In this document: piece by piece, positions 17,523 through 26,225 of the stretch
Position numbering within the stretch: position 1 is the first letter of the stretch
Layout: each line of letters begins with the position of its first letter
Assembly: GCF_000620865.1 (NCBI RefSeq)
Contig: NZ_KK211190.1
Location: 2,183,971-2,247,970 of the forward strand
Reading direction: 5' to 3'
DNA length: 64,000 nt
Origin: Exiguobacterium sibiricum 7-3
Lineage (GTDB): Bacteria > Bacillota > Bacilli > Exiguobacteriales > Exiguobacteriaceae
Notes under the pieces: model-generated
Told to the model about the DNA's origin: nothing
Database searches by the model: none
What the model saw: only the letters and a program-made list of their open reading frames with translations
Made by a program: the position numbers and the translations under genes

Positions 17523-18323
17523 CTAGACGTAATCAATGAAGTACCGGCGGAATCTCAGATGGACCGTTGCTCCGACTACCAACAGCACAGATGTCACCGT
17601 CCAAAAGTAGAGACCGTACCAGACATGATCGAGTAAATAACCGGTTCCGATCAGTGCCGAGCGGTATCCTTCAATCAAATAGACGAGAGGATTAATCATC
17701 AACAACGTCTTAAACAGACTGTGTTCCGGTGGTATCCACATGATGGGCGTCAAGTACATCAACATCCGGATTGCAGACGTCACCATGTTTTGGACATCGC
17801 GAATCATTGTCGCCAGTGCCGATAACAACAGCGAGACGGCATACAGGAAAATGACACCTGCGGGAACAATATAGAACAATTCAAACGTATGCCAGCCCGG
17901 AAAATAGCCGAATGCCATACCGAGAATAATCGTCAAGGCAATCATGGCAAGATGGCGATAGAACTGCGCCAAGATGACATACGCCGGGATTGTACTAAGC
18001 GGAAAGTGCATCTTCGAGACTAAGGCGACCCGACCGTAAATCGAACGTGAACCACTCGGAATCGTACTACCGATGAAAAACCAGGCAATCAATCCACTGA
18101 CCAACCAAAAGACAAATGGAATTCCGTCAACGGGATGTCCGCCGCGAATCCCGAAACCAAAGACAACCCAGTAAACGCCAATTTGTAGGAGCGGCGTCAT
18201 GATTTCCCAAAACCAACCGAGATATTGCATGCTGTATAGACTTTTTGTCTCATAAAGTGAAAGACGAAAGATCAGATAAAAATGATCTTTCAACTCTTTC
18301 CCGATTGTACTAATCCCGTTCAT
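17523..18323 (-). CDS. Polysaccharide ABC exporter, permease subunit (TagG-like)
   Basis: A 266-residue ABC-2 type membrane protein with six hydrophobic segments. N-terminal features typical of O-antigen/teichoic-acid permeases are LSLYETKSLYSMQYLGWFWEIMTPLLQIGVYWVVFGFGIRGG and the SGLIAWFFIGSTIPSGSRSI loop. The C-terminal half contains YLTPIMWIPPEHS and NPLVYLIEGYR. It overlaps the dehydrogenase gene by four bases and precedes the ATPase gene, forming one transporter. The transported substrate is inferred from the neighbouring enzymes. Confidence 0.92.
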   Translation of the reverse strand: MNGISTIGKELKDHFYLIFRLSLYETKSLYSMQYLGWFWEIMTPLLQIGVYWVVFGFGIRGGHPVDGIPFVFWLVSGLIAWFFIGSTIPSGSRSIYGRVALVSKMHFPLSTIPAYVILAQFYRHLAMIALTIILGMAFGYFPGWHTFELFYIVPAGVIFLYAVSLLLSALATMIRDVQNMVTSAIRMLMYLTPIMWIPPEHSLFKTLLMINPLVYLIEGYRSALIGTGYLLDHVWYGLYFWTVTSVLLVVGATVHLRFRRYFIDYV

Positions 18324-19612
18324 ATTGCTTTTGCGTCCACTTCCGTCGTTTGATGCGTATGCAGGTTACCGAAGTTCAGGACTGTGACATCTTCAAGCGG
18401 CTGGACGATTCCTTTCGTATCAAATAAGAGCGGTGTCCGCATCTGGTTGGCGAGACGGCGTGAGTCAAAACGTTTGAACTCATCATGGTCGACTAAGACA
18501 AGGGCAAGATCCGCTCCTTGAATGGCTTCAATCTCATCGACCAGGTCAAAGCGTGAAGAAATCGAACGTTCGACATGCGGATCGCAAACTGCGACATCCA
18601 GTCCACGGTCAATCAATTGTTCAATCACATCAACAGCTGGGCTCTCCCGCATATCATCAACATTTCCTTTATACGTGACGCCAAAGACAGCAATTTTCGG
18701 CTGAACACGCGAAGAAACAAGGCGCTCTGCCTGCTCTGCGACGAAGTGTGGCATGTTGACATTCGTTTCCCGCGCCGTATGGATGATCCGTGCAAGGGAT
18801 GGGGCTTTGGCGACAATGAAGTAAGGGTCGACTGCCAGGCAGTGTCCCCCGACGCCCGGTCCCGGATGATGCAAGTTGACACGTGGATGCATGTTCGCCA
18901 TCTCAATCACGTCCAGCACATTGATTTCGAGCTTATGGCAGACTTGCGTCAGTTCGTTGGCTAACGCGATGTTGACATCGCGGAACGTATTTTCCATCAG
19001 CTTCGACATTTCTGCCGTCTTTGCATCCGTCTTGACGATTTCACCTTGGACAAACGTCTCGTAGACCGTTGCTCCGGCATCCGCACATGCCGGCGTCAAG
19101 CCGCCGACAATTCGGTTGTTGTGAATGAGTTCATGGAGGATTTGTCCCGGAAGTACACGTTCCGGACAATGAACGACGAAGACGTCTTTCCCGATGACGA
19201 AACCGGCTGCTTCAATCAACGGACGGACATGATCATCCATCGTCCTTGGCGCGATCGTCGATTCAACGATGATGACATTTCCTTTTTGAACGTGCGGCAA
19301 CATGTTCCGAACTGCTGCTATCACGTACTTCAAGTCACACGACTTGTATGTGTCATTTAAATTTGGTGTCGGTACGGCAATCAAAAAGACATCTGCCGGT
19401 TCCGGTGTCAATGTCGCCCGAAATTTTCCGTTTGCGACGACACGTTTGATAACTTCCTCAAGTCCCGGCTCTTCGATGTGAATATCTCCCGCATTCAACA
19501 TCTTGACGATGCGCGGGTCAATATCTACCCCGACGACGTCCGTTCCGTGATCTGCAAACATGGCTGAAGAAGGTAATCCAATATATCCGAGTCCGATTGT
19601 ACAAAGTTTCAT
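18320..19612 (-). CDS. wecC: UDP-N-acetyl-D-mannosamine dehydrogenase (WecC-like)
   Basis: A 430-residue NAD-dependent UDP-sugar dehydrogenase. It has a Rossmann N-terminus (CTIGLGYIGLPSSAMFADHG), VPTPNLND and VESTIAPRTMD motifs, ETFRDVNIALANEL-type central helix text (TFRDVNIALANELTQVC) and the active-site cysteine in GPGVGGHCLAVDPYF (about 256-270). The C-terminal domain carries GVTYKGNVDDMRESPAVDV. The sequence style matches ManNAc rather than glucose dehydrogenases, and mnaA is in the same transcript, so the product is probably UDP-ManNAcA. It is the first gene after a 303-base structured leader and has GGAGGA before the ATG. Confidence 0.93.
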   Translation of the reverse strand: MKLCTIGLGYIGLPSSAMFADHGTDVVGVDIDPRIVKMLNAGDIHIEEPGLEEVIKRVVANGKFRATLTPEPADVFLIAVPTPNLNDTYKSCDLKYVIAAVRNMLPHVQKGNVIIVESTIAPRTMDDHVRPLIEAAGFVIGKDVFVVHCPERVLPGQILHELIHNNRIVGGLTPACADAGATVYETFVQGEIVKTDAKTAEMSKLMENTFRDVNIALANELTQVCHKLEINVLDVIEMANMHPRVNLHHPGPGVGGHCLAVDPYFIVAKAPSLARIIHTARETNVNMPHFVAEQAERLVSSRVQPKIAVFGVTYKGNVDDMRESPAVDVIEQLIDRGLDVAVCDPHVERSISSRFDLVDEIEAIQGADLALVLVDHDEFKRFDSRRLANQMRTPLLFDTKGIVQPLEDVTVLNFGNLHTHQTTEVDAKAI

Positions 19613-19627
19613 TTTGTCATTCCTCCA

Positions 19628-19690
19628 TCTAGGTACGAGTTAGTCCTTCACGTCAGAAAAAAAACTGACTGTGTCGTGGCTGTACCTAGA
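19628..19690 (-). repeat. Long inverted repeat next to the wecC ribosome site
   Basis: TCTAGGTAC at 19628-19636 and its exact complement at 19682-19690 are nine-base arms of one hairpin. Inside, GTCAG (19652-19656) and CTGAC (19665-19669) pair around an eight-base A/T homopolymer (19657-19664). Read as RNA from the minus strand, the homopolymer is U8. Confidence 0.7.
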
Positions 19691-19717
19691 CCATAACGAC
19701 AATTGCTTGTGTTTCCA

Positions 19718-19731
19718 ATGGTTCTAACCAT
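19718..19731. repeat. Palindrome upstream of wecC, possible operator
   Basis: ATGGTTCTAACCAT has two perfect six-base arms around CT. The size and symmetry suit a dimeric regulator; no known consensus was recognised. Confidence 0.5.
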
Positions 19732-19915
19732 CTCTTAAAGCATTCTTCACAGACCTTACATTCCACCCTTTTCCTATGCTTTTTGTAAAGCTTGTAAATA
19801 AACAACGAACTTTTGTTGCATTCGCGAGAGAAACAACACAATCCGGTCCATTCCATTGTTCTTCAGCGTGGAATTACCTGCATCTTTGTTGTTTCCTGCC
19901 TCTGTTCTCGTTCAT

Positions 19916-21154
19916 TCACTTCATTAATTCATGATAGACAGTCAATAATCGGTCTTTTTCTTTATCCCAGTTGTATTTCTGCCGTGCCTGCTTTGTTCGT
20001 TCTTTCATCGCCTGGCGTAACCCGTCCTCCTCGACGATTTGATTGACGGCAGCGGCAATCGCTTGCGGCGATTCAACGTCAACGAGCAGTCCGACGGCCT
20101 CTGCCTCGACGACACGACGGATTTCCGGTAAATCGGCTGCCACGACCGGCACAAGAGCTGACATGTATTCAAATAACTTATTCGAAGATGCCGAATAATG
20201 GTTAAAGCACACGTTTTGTAACACTTGAAACCCGACCGTCGCCGCTGCTGTATAGCTCGGTAACTGATCAAGCGGCACCTTATCAATAAAATAAATACGT
20301 TCTCGTTCTGAGGATTGAGACGCAAGCCGTTGAAGCTCCGACTTGATTTTCCCGTCGCCAATGAACAGCAGTGTGCCGTTTCGAATCAAAGGCATCGCAG
20401 CAATCAACCGCTCGAGCCCCCGTCCTTCCTGAATACCGCCTTGATACAATAAAATCGGTTCTTTTTCTTCAATCCCAAGTTCTTCATGTAGCGGGCGTGC
20501 TTCTGGTACCGTTTCTTGATAGAACGGATAATTGTGCAACACGGCCGGACGCTCTCCATAAAGTGCTTCGTGATAGTCGGCCCGTGTCTCATTTTCAACC
20601 ATCGTCCGATCCACAAATCGTAATAAGTGACGTTCCAATCCGCCTTGTCCTCTTCCATATCCCGTCCGATCCGTCTGGACTTCATGCGAATCGTAGACGA
20701 TTTTCGCACCTTTCGCCGCCAAAATCGCTTGCGGTAATGTATTTAAATCGTTGGCATGCATGATATCGTAGTTTCGCTTACGTGCTGCCCGTGTCATCCG
20801 GACAATGCCGAAGCTGTTATAAAGCGCATAGCGGATAAACCGACTTTTCTGCAACACGTACAGAATCACTACAATCGGAATCAGCCAGGGAATGAACAAG
20901 AACAATCCTGCGCCAGCCAGAAGCGTAACCGGGTTACGCTTCTTCAGACGACGAAGGATTGTTTCAAAAGGAGGTGTCCGTTCAATTCGGATGATTCGAA
21001 AGCCGCCCGGATGATACTCCATTGCTGGTAATGTGCCATCATTGAGGCAATATAAATCGACGTGATTCCCTGCTTCCGCGAGCGCTGTACACTCCCGTAA
21101 AACACGTGCATCATTCGTAAACGTATTCCAAACAAACATCCCGACCCGTCTCAT
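19916..21154 (-). CDS. Family 4-type glycosyltransferase
   Basis: A 412-residue GT-B fold glycosyltransferase. The N-terminal domain begins MRRVGMFVWNTFTNDARVLREC and includes a hydrophobic stretch (LLAGAGLFLFIPWLIPIVVILYV, about 78-100) that probably binds the membrane. The C-terminal nucleotide-sugar domain shows LLYQGGIQEGRGLERLIAAM (about 233-252) and the acceptor E-x7-E-like segment NKLFEYMSALVPVVAADLPEIRRVVEAE (about 325). It probably adds a sugar to the growing lipid-linked chain; sugar specificity cannot be read. It is the last gene of a four-gene unit, overlapping the previous gene by four bases. Confidence 0.88.
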   Translation of the reverse strand: MRRVGMFVWNTFTNDARVLRECTALAEAGNHVDLYCLNDGTLPAMEYHPGGFRIIRIERTPPFETILRRLKKRNPVTLLAGAGLFLFIPWLIPIVVILYVLQKSRFIRYALYNSFGIVRMTRAARKRNYDIMHANDLNTLPQAILAAKGAKIVYDSHEVQTDRTGYGRGQGGLERHLLRFVDRTMVENETRADYHEALYGERPAVLHNYPFYQETVPEARPLHEELGIEEKEPILLYQGGIQEGRGLERLIAAMPLIRNGTLLFIGDGKIKSELQRLASQSSERERIYFIDKVPLDQLPSYTAAATVGFQVLQNVCFNHYSASSNKLFEYMSALVPVVAADLPEIRRVVEAEAVGLLVDVESPQAIAAAVNQIVEEDGLRQAMKERTKQARQKYNWDKEKDRLLTVYHELMK

Positions 21155-22371
21155 TTACTCACCCCTACTACTTGGAAATTGGTTTTTCGAATGGCTTCAA
21201 ACAATCGTTCCTGATTTTGTTCCCAGTCAAAATGGGTCTGGACATACGCTACACCCGATTGACCCATTTCTTCACGCGCTTCCGGATGTTCTGCGAGATA
21301 ACGGATTTGTCCGACGATTGTCTCGCGACAACGCTCCCGTGAGACGAATCCTGCTCCGGCCTCTTCAATCACTTTCGCAGCATGTCCTGAAACGGCTCCG
21401 ACAATCGCACAGCCCATTGCCATATAGTCGATGATTTTTCCTGGCGTCACTGTATCGAATGCTGTACTCTCGACTAATGTCGCAAAGGCGATATCACTTT
21501 TGGCAAGTTGTTTCAGCGCGTCCCATCTCGGCATCGCATTCATGAAATGAATATTCGTCAGTCCGCGTTTTAAGACATGTTCTTCAAATTTTTCTTTATG
21601 ATAGCCGTATCCGACGACATGAAATTCAATTTTTGAATCCTCTTTTAATCGCTCCGCTACATCAAGTAATAAGAATACGTCCTGCGCCAACCCGATATTT
21701 CCGGTATAGACGACGCGGACTTGCTCCGATACTTTCCGCCGTTTAATCAACCATTCGTTTTCTTCGATTGAATTCGGAATGTAATGAATTTTCTCCGGGG
21801 CAATTCCTTTGCTTTCGATATACGAACGAAATCCTTCACTGTTGATGACAATTTGATCGGCTCGATGATACATCCATTTTTCAAGCCAGTAGAGCGGCGC
21901 GAGCAGCAAGCGTGACTTCGTGATTCCGACACCGACCAATGATTCCGGCCACAAATCGCGGACGTCTAACACGAGTGGTGCTTTTTTGATGAACTTGGCA
22001 ACGACTCCAACCAGTCCCATGAAGATGGAAGGCGTCGTCGCATAGATGTAGCTATACTGTTTTTTATCCTGCCGTACTTCCCGGACCGCCAAGACAAACT
22101 GTTCTAAAAACAACCGGAGCCGTCGCCATAAGTTTGTCGTCGCCCGTAGATCCCGTGGTTGAATCCGGGTAATGTTAGCCGCATCCAAACTTGGTTCGTC
22201 CCAAAACATCGCATCCGTATACAATTCCGCCGTCGGGTACAGTGGTTCTGATGTCAGGACATGCACGTCACTGCCTTGTTGTTCCATCCGTTTAAAGATG
22301 TTTTTCATCCGGTTGGCGGCACTGCCGATTTCAGGATAAAAATTCTGACAGATCATCAAGACATTCATCAT
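21151..22371 (-). CDS. Family 4 glycosyltransferase (WbuB/WcaI-like)
   Basis: A 406-residue GT-B enzyme. The N-terminus MMNVLMICQNFYPEIGSAANRMKNI and the TSEPLYPTAELY segment resemble the WbuB/WcaI group, which transfers amino sugars such as FucNAc or fucose. The nucleotide-sugar domain has RVVYTGNIGLAQDVFLLLDVAE and GKIIDYMAMGCAIVGAVSGHAA. The start was placed at 22371, where ATGA overlaps the stop of the methyltransferase gene. A reading frame 34 codons longer exists but its extra part (MEIKIPITGKFKAWKN) lies inside the upstream gene and is not family-like. It probably acts in the same polymer assembly pathway. Confidence 0.88.
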   Translation of the reverse strand: MMNVLMICQNFYPEIGSAANRMKNIFKRMEQQGSDVHVLTSEPLYPTAELYTDAMFWDEPSLDAANITRIQPRDLRATTNLWRRLRLFLEQFVLAVREVRQDKKQYSYIYATTPSIFMGLVGVVAKFIKKAPLVLDVRDLWPESLVGVGITKSRLLLAPLYWLEKWMYHRADQIVINSEGFRSYIESKGIAPEKIHYIPNSIEENEWLIKRRKVSEQVRVVYTGNIGLAQDVFLLLDVAERLKEDSKIEFHVVGYGYHKEKFEEHVLKRGLTNIHFMNAMPRWDALKQLAKSDIAFATLVESTAFDTVTPGKIIDYMAMGCAIVGAVSGHAAKVIEEAGAGFVSRERCRETIVGQIRYLAEHPEAREEMGQSGVAYVQTHFDWEQNQERLFEAIRKTNFQVVGVSK

Positions 22372-23369
22372 CTCCGGGCCCGTCTTTGTTTGAGCTTTCG
22401 TCGGAACTTCCAGTAACGGACGGCGATTTTTCCAAGCTTTGAATTTGCCAGTGATCGGTATTTTAATTTCCATTGTGTATTCGCCTCCAAGACATCCAGA
22501 TTCGACACAAGTGCTCCTTCATACCGTTCGAGGACCAACTGATACTGTTGTGCCAACAGTGCAATCGTTTCTTCTTGTTCGGTCACTTGTTGTAACAGCC
22601 GCTCATGTTCTGATGATAACTCCGCATATTCCTGCTCGTTGACCTGCTGTTTCAACTGTTTCTGCTCCCATTTCTTTTGCTGGTTTTTTAATCGAACGAT
22701 TTCAGTCAAATGCATCCGCTCGATTGCTTCAAAAGCCGTTTCCAACCAGTCTATTTCTTGATTCGTCATACTGCGGACCGGTTGTTTTTCCTCATGAAGC
22801 GTCACAATCACGCCTAACCACTTGTCCATCCGCTCCAATCGATCAATCGTTCCATAGGGTGTCAATTGCTCTAACAAATGACGTAAATAATAAGTCCGCT
22901 TATGGTCGGCATAGTCATTGACACCAAACGGAACCGTTACGACAAGCCGTCCACCCGGTTTCAGGAATGAACATGCTTTTTGGACAAACCGTTCTGGTTC
23001 GCCGATATGCTCGAGAACTTCCGTCATCAAGACCGTGTCAAAACGTTGGCTGGTCGAAAACGTCATCAGGTTTTCTTCTTCAAACTGAATCAATTCTTTG
23101 ACCGAACGTGCTTCTTTCTCCAGTGCATTCCTCGACTCTGTGATGGCTTCCGGTGAGACATCGATTCCCACAACCTGTTTCCCTTCACGACCGAGTAAAA
23201 TCGGGACGAGCCCTCCTGAACAACCGATGTCGAGAATCTGACTGCCCTTTGTCTCGCGAATAATCCAGTGAATCCGTGACCGGACTTTTTTTCCGAACTG
23301 GACTCCGAGTTGATCATAATAAGCAGCACGGATTTCATCTTTTGGTCGCGTCATCTGTTTTGTCGGCAT
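22368..23369 (-). CDS. SAM-dependent methyltransferase with C-terminal coiled coil
   Basis: This 333-residue protein has a class I methyltransferase domain (about 45-190) with motif I ILDIGCSGGLVPILLG, IDVSPEAI, the VLMTEVLEHIGEP motif and PGGRLVVTVPFG. After it come a long Gln/Glu-rich coiled coil (about 215-290, KNQQKKWEQKQLKQQVNEQE through LLQQVTEQEETIALLAQQ) and a very basic tail (KFRRKLKQRRARR). The layout resembles WbdD-type chain terminators, in which a coiled coil sets polymer length, but no kinase domain is present. The start is the ATG at 23369, seven bases after GAGGAGG, overlapping the upstream stop by one base. Substrate unknown; a glycan is likely from context. Confidence 0.87.
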   Translation of the reverse strand: MPTKQMTRPKDEIRAAYYDQLGVQFGKKVRSRIHWIIRETKGSQILDIGCSGGLVPILLGREGKQVVGIDVSPEAITESRNALEKEARSVKELIQFEEENLMTFSTSQRFDTVLMTEVLEHIGEPERFVQKACSFLKPGGRLVVTVPFGVNDYADHKRTYYLRHLLEQLTPYGTIDRLERMDKWLGVIVTLHEEKQPVRSMTNQEIDWLETAFEAIERMHLTEIVRLKNQQKKWEQKQLKQQVNEQEYAELSSEHERLLQQVTEQEETIALLAQQYQLVLERYEGALVSNLDVLEANTQWKLKYRSLANSKLGKIAVRYWKFRRKLKQRRARR

Positions 23370-26011
23370 CACCGTACCTCCTCTAATAACAATGCTTGGA
23401 TTGCATCGGTCTGTTTTTTATCCGCAAGTTCAACGAATCGGCGGATCAACGGATTCGTTAATGTCATCGGTTCATAAAAAGCGATAATCATTCGGAGAAG
23501 CGCGACGCTCGGACCAAAATCTTTATCACTGCAGTAACGAAGTTTTACCAAATACCAATGTTCAAAAAAGTGTTCGAAACGGGTTTCTTTATACGCATCC
23601 AGGACACCATAACGTGCAAACTTCTCAGCCCGGGCCTTTTCCCGGACGACGCTGCGTTCAAAGAAGCGAACTGTCAAGGAGTTGACGGTCGAACCCGCTA
23701 CTGCGGCATAGTAATAATGAATGACTCGGTTGACGAGTAAGACACGGTCCGCATGTAACATCATTTCTTGGAAAAACAATGAGTCTTGTCCGACTGCACC
23801 AACGACTTGTTCCAGCTGGTGTTCCTGCAAAAAGCTCTTCTTAACGACTAACGCCTGAATACTTTGAACGGAAAAACGGTTCTCGAGCAAATATGTTTTG
23901 GGTTGCTCACAGACCTTCCGTCCTTCTTTCCGAACTTTCGGTAAGGCGATGATACTTGTTTTTTCTGCCAACTTTTTCATATGTCCGACTGCAAAATCGA
24001 GTGTCGGGTCATGATCGAGTTCACTCAATAATTCGGCATACCGGTCACTCAACACTTCGTTATCAGGATCCAGGAACGCAATCCGTTCGGCACGTGCCAG
24101 TTCGACGCCCTTATTACGCGGGCGTGACGCACTGCCGCTTCCGCCTGTCGGGAACAGATAGGTTACGACGTTGCCGTGTCGTCGCGCGAGACGATCAATC
24201 GCTTGTAAAGTCATACGGTCTGTTGATCCATCATCCACTAAGATAATTTCCGTCTCGTCAAATCGTTCCATTCGTTTTAAGCTGGCAAAACATTTGTATG
24301 TGAGATGATATCCATTATTAAAAATCGGCACGACGACGGACAAAACCGGTGTTTCAACAGCAGATGACTTCCCTTGCTCGTTCCACTCGAGTGCATCAAG
24401 AAGCAGTGTTTTTCCTGTCATCTTTCCTTCACTGAACTGTTCATAGGAAAAATCAGCACGCCAGATCATACTGCCGACCGGCTGGCCTTGTTCTTCCCGA
24501 ATGACAAACGGTACCTCATCGCGGGCTGTTTTACGGACAATACTTGCATCGCTGTATTTAAATCCGTTCACTAAATCTTCAAGATAGTACTCTCCATATG
24601 ACTCCGCCCCGTCGAGTACTGCCACTAAATCGGTCTGTCCGTATAATTCTTTCGTCAGGTCTTCTTCGCGGTAAATCCAATCCGGTGTTACGGTTTGGTG
24701 TTCGATCATCCGGTTTAGTTCCGGTGTCACGTGGCGTAAGACGACCAGAAGTTTCCGCTGCAACGGTTGGACTGGCAACTTCAGCAAACGTGTCATCTGA
24801 TCAATCCGGTCATACACGGTATGGGACGACATGACGGAACGAATCCCTTCTGCCCGGAGCCGCTTCACGTCATCCTCGGTCGTCCGTTCTAAAATCGCTT
24901 GAGCCTCTTGATGATCATGGACAGTAAACACGTTCGGAAAATCATTATTGACGGCGATGCTGTAATTCGACAAAATCAGATTTCCGAGTGCTTGGGATTC
25001 GTAAATTCGCCGCGCACACATCGTTTTACTATATTTAATGCTGTTTAAATTCAATACCCAGTCATAACACTTACTGACTTGTTGTAATGTCTCATAAGGA
25101 ATTGACGGTGCGACACGCGAGACATAACGTTCCGGAAAGTGATAATCCGGTAAATTCAACTGATAGTTGCGGTCAACGATATCAAGTGTATGGTCGGAAC
25201 GTAAGACACCATCAAATAACATCTCAGTGTCTTTGACACGTTCCGGATACTTTGCCATCCAGCTGCCGGCAAACAAAACGTGTTTTTTTCGACTGCGTGT
25301 CGCGCCAATCGGATTATGGATGATTGGATTCACCCCAAACGTCGTCGCTTCAATCCGGTCATGCCCGCATAACACCTGATATTCCGGAATCATGGCTTCG
25401 TCTGATGTCAAAATATAATCCGCTTCCTTGGCCACACCACTAAAACGTTCAAAATTACTTGGATCCTCTGTCGATTGAAAAACAACGGGTATTTCTTTTG
25501 CCTTCACCTGTCGAATCATTTCCATCAGACGGGCCCGTTTTTTGGAGGTCGGCGTTGCGACACCTTTCCAGTCGTCTCCGTGTAGTCCTTTCCATGAGGA
25601 TACGACCAGGAAAAGGTCAATCGGTTTTTCAAATACCTCTTCAAATGTTGCCGGATTGACATAGTGTAAGTGGAGCGCATCTTGATAATAGGCATACATG
25701 AATTCGGAACAGACGATGGCGACTTCCAGTGGTCGCTGCTCAAAATAACGCGTTCCGCTTTGCAAGGGAATATCTGCATACGCAATCTCCTGTAACAATC
25801 CGCTGTTACTTTGCTCATGATATGCCGTTGTTGTCGAAGGACGTCCGGAAGTGTTTGGTCGGATTCCTGTTTTCATCGTCAATACCGGGAGCTTCTGTAA
25901 ACGTTCAATGGAAGCAACACTTGCCTTTGATTCCGATTGAAGCCGTTGCTTCTCCTCGCGTACCCACTGAAGTTGTTTCATGACTGCTTTTTTAAATTGT
26001 TGTCCACTCAC
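23369..26011 (-). CDS. Two-domain glycosyltransferase (CgeB/YkvP-like plus GT2)
   Basis: An 880-residue cytoplasmic protein. After a helical N-terminus with basic and Glu-rich residues, a GT-B-like domain (about 90-420) resembles the CgeB/YkvP glycosyltransferase group (KHVLFAGSWMAKYPERV, CARRIYESQALGNLILSNY). A second domain (about 565-790) is GT2, with VLSVVVPIFNNGYHLTYKC, the nucleotide-binding VDDGSTD and FLDPDNE in the DXD position. A helical tail follows. Two active domains in one chain suggest a polymerase-like or two-step transferase. The GTG start at 26011 is chosen because GAAGGGTG lies ten bases upstream; the ATG nine codons earlier has the ribosome site directly against it. First gene of its unit. 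Confidence 0.85.
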   Translation of the reverse strand: MSGQQFKKAVMKQLQWVREEKQRLQSESKASVASIERLQKLPVLTMKTGIRPNTSGRPSTTTAYHEQSNSGLLQEIAYADIPLQSGTRYFEQRPLEVAIVCSEFMYAYYQDALHLHYVNPATFEEVFEKPIDLFLVVSSWKGLHGDDWKGVATPTSKKRARLMEMIRQVKAKEIPVVFQSTEDPSNFERFSGVAKEADYILTSDEAMIPEYQVLCGHDRIEATTFGVNPIIHNPIGATRSRKKHVLFAGSWMAKYPERVKDTEMLFDGVLRSDHTLDIVDRNYQLNLPDYHFPERYVSRVAPSIPYETLQQVSKCYDWVLNLNSIKYSKTMCARRIYESQALGNLILSNYSIAVNNDFPNVFTVHDHQEAQAILERTTEDDVKRLRAEGIRSVMSSHTVYDRIDQMTRLLKLPVQPLQRKLLVVLRHVTPELNRMIEHQTVTPDWIYREEDLTKELYGQTDLVAVLDGAESYGEYYLEDLVNGFKYSDASIVRKTARDEVPFVIREEQGQPVGSMIWRADFSYEQFSEGKMTGKTLLLDALEWNEQGKSSAVETPVLSVVVPIFNNGYHLTYKCFASLKRMERFDETEIILVDDGSTDRMTLQAIDRLARRHGNVVTYLFPTGGSGSASRPRNKGVELARAERIAFLDPDNEVLSDRYAELLSELDHDPTLDFAVGHMKKLAEKTSIIALPKVRKEGRKVCEQPKTYLLENRFSVQSIQALVVKKSFLQEHQLEQVVGAVGQDSLFFQEMMLHADRVLLVNRVIHYYYAAVAGSTVNSLTVRFFERSVVREKARAEKFARYGVLDAYKETRFEHFFEHWYLVKLRYCSDKDFGPSVALLRMIIAFYEPMTLTNPLIRRFVELADKKQTDAIQALLLEEVR

Positions 26012-26225
26012 GCGTATACACCCTTCCTTCTCTTTCATCTCCCTATCAGTCTACGAGTCCAGTTCAAAGGAGACTTAAAGGATCTGCAAGGTTTTTGTAA
26101 AGACTTGGTGAAGCCTTTAACGGTTTCCCGGACATTCGTCATGAAATCAGGACGTAAACGTGTGGAGTCGTTTTGGTTCACAACGTGTTTCGCACAAAAC
26201 AATGAACTCAAACCTGTCGCTTTTC

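Larger units (their letters stand above)
19613..19915 (-). promoter_or_regulatory. Structured 303-base leader of the polysaccharide export/modification operon
   Basis: No gene is visible. Read on the minus strand, the stretch contains in order: GAAACAACA/TGTTGTTTC arms (19887-19895 with 19830-19838) enclosing ATTCCA/TGGAAT arms; a palindrome ATGGTTAGAACCAT (19718-19731); and a long hairpin TCTAGGTAC (19682-19690) with GTACCTAGA (19628-19636), whose interior has GTCAG-TTTTTTTT-CTGAC. The 3' arm of the long hairpin ends one base before the TGGAGGA ribosome site of wecC. A competing pairing TGTCGT..GG with CCACGACA would place TCTAGGTAC in a loop. A weak promoter (TTTACA, 18 bases, TGGAAT) lies near 19770. 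A regulatory role is inferred. Confidence 0.55.

Noticed and set aside
18575-18964. Large antisense frames inside wecC, dnaK, lepA, comEC and others
   Set aside because: They lack ribosome sites and family motifs and lie fully inside well-supported genes; high-scoring frames on the opposite strand are expected with this codon usage.
19613-19915. Calling the leader a known EAR or JUMPstart/ops element
   Set aside because: Neither the JUMPstart core GGCGGTAG nor a sequence I can align to the EAR consensus is visible; only unnamed inverted repeats are supported.
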